Source of the DNA: an uncultured Chthoniobacterales bacterium | GTDB lineage: Bacteria > Verrucomicrobiota > Verrucomicrobiae > Chthoniobacterales > UBA10450 | Length of the DNA stretch: 6,153 bases | NCBI GenBank assembly: GCA_955652855.1 | Contig: CATPCN010000253.1 | Location: 1-6,153, forward strand | Reading direction: 5' to 3' | Shown here: positions 5,902 to 6,153 of the stretch, piece by piece | Numbering within the stretch: the first letter of the stretch is position 1 | Layout of the letters: each line of letters opens with the position of its first letter | Program-made: the position numbers and the translations under genes | The notes under the pieces: model-generated | What the model was told of the DNA's origin: nothing | Databases searched by the model: none | What the model saw: the letters and a program-made list of their open reading frames with translations, nothing else

Positions 5902-6153
5902 CGCTGCGCCCCTGAGCCGCGCCCTCGTTCGAGCGGACGCCGCCGCGTCAAATGCCAAGGGTCCCGCGCCGCGTGCCCGAGGACCACGCGGATCTCGTAT
6001 TCGTCAGCGGAAATATGCCGACGCCTACAAACCTCACACACCATCTCGCCTATTTCTGGCTTGTTCGCCACGAATTGATCCTTATTCTCTTCGAACTCAC
6101 CACGAACAACGGCCAGCAGGTCGGCTGCTGTGATGCCCTGAGGTTCTAGGCAC
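5898..6153 (-). CDS. Partial C-terminus, possibly ARC/Mpa-like proteasomal AAA ATPase
   Basis: An open frame enters from the window edge (first complete codon at 6152) and gives 84 residues before a TGA at 5900-5898. That TGA overlaps the ATG of the Dop-like gene as ATGA, which supports both genes. Residues about 6-26 (starting GITAADLLAVVRGEFEEN) resemble, from memory, the C-terminal segment of the Mpa/ARC ATPase, where a helix of the form LL..IVDEF.ENEDL occurs. ARC/Mpa unfolds pupylated proteins for the 20S proteasome, and its gene lies directly upstream of dop in actinobacteria, so position agrees with the match. Unlike Mpa, the protein then carries a CEVC pair (residues 39-42) and an Arg-rich tail ending GAQR; it lacks the terminal GQYL that docks Mpa to the proteasome. 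No AAA motifs (Walker A/B, OB domains) lie in the visible part, so the assignment rests on about 20 residues and gene order. It could be another protein. Confidence 0.5.
   Translation of the reverse strand, partial: CLEPQGITAADLLAVVRGEFEENKDQFVANKPEIGEMVCEVCRRRHISADEYEIRVVLGHAARDPWHLTRRRPLERGRGSGAQR
5909..5913 (-). promoter_or_regulatory. Weak ribosome binding site for the Dop-like gene
   Basis: AGGGG on the coding strand lies 7 bases ahead of the ATG at 5901. It lies inside the end of the upstream gene, fits translational coupling through the ATGA overlap, and helps choose this ATG over the upstream TTG. Confidence 0.45.

Noticed and set aside
5902..5958. A TTG start 19 residues upstream for the Dop-like protein
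   Set aside because: It lies within the upstream gene, the extra residues are Ala/Arg-rich and unlike the family, and the ATG at 5901 has the ATGA overlap and family-matching N-terminus.
29..6153. CRISPR arrays, transposon ends, tRNA or rRNA genes
   Set aside because: No spaced direct repeats, terminal inverted repeats or RNA-gene signatures were seen; the window is almost fully coding.

Overview
The window is one uninterrupted minus-strand operon that pairs a pupylation module (Dop-like enzyme, Pup-like tag, PafA-like ligase) with a eukaryote-style ubiquitin cascade (FHA plus double-RING protein, E1-like, E2-like). All coding is on the complement strand, so genes are transcribed from high to low coordinates. 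Seven genes fill nearly the whole window. Four of the six junctions are 4-base ATGA/GTGA stop-start overlaps; the other two gaps are 17 and 9 bases. There is no room for an internal terminator or a conventional intergenic promoter, so a single co-translated transcript is the natural reading.

Layout in the direction of transcription: (1) the 3' end of a gene entering from the edge, whose last 84 residues resemble the C-terminal helix region of the ARC/Mpa proteasomal AAA ATPase and then diverge into a CxxC-containing basic tail (5898-6153); (2) a 509-residue Dop-like enzyme (4372-5901); (3) an 84-residue Pup-like tag ending in RGGE (4121-4375); (4) a 543-residue PafA-like enzyme with three HEAT-like repeats added at its C-terminus (2472-4103); (5) a 261-residue protein with a degenerate FHA-like domain and two C4HC3 RING-like domains (1677-2462); (6) a 396-residue E1-like adenylating enzyme with an additional zinc-ribbon region (490-1680); (7) a 154-residue E2-like protein with an intact HPN motif and active-site cysteine (29-493). 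The remaining 28 bases hold nothing that can be called.

The order ATPase-dop-pup-pafA resembles the classic actinobacterial proteasome locus, but no 20S proteasome subunit gene lies in the window; the position after pafA is taken by RING, E1 and E2. No beta-grasp ubiquitin-like protein and no JAB peptidase are visible either. The visible modifier is the Pup-like protein, which raises the question whether the E1-E2-RING enzymes use it (for example after loss of its terminal Glu exposes Gly-Gly), use a beta-grasp protein encoded outside the window, or regulate the pupylation enzymes.

Organism: a bacterium with moderately high GC. Pup systems outside Actinobacteria are known in groups such as Nitrospirae, Planctomycetes, Verrucomicrobia and several candidate phyla, and the divergence here fits such a non-actinobacterial lineage better than an actinobacterium. 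This is inference; no taxonomic marker is present.
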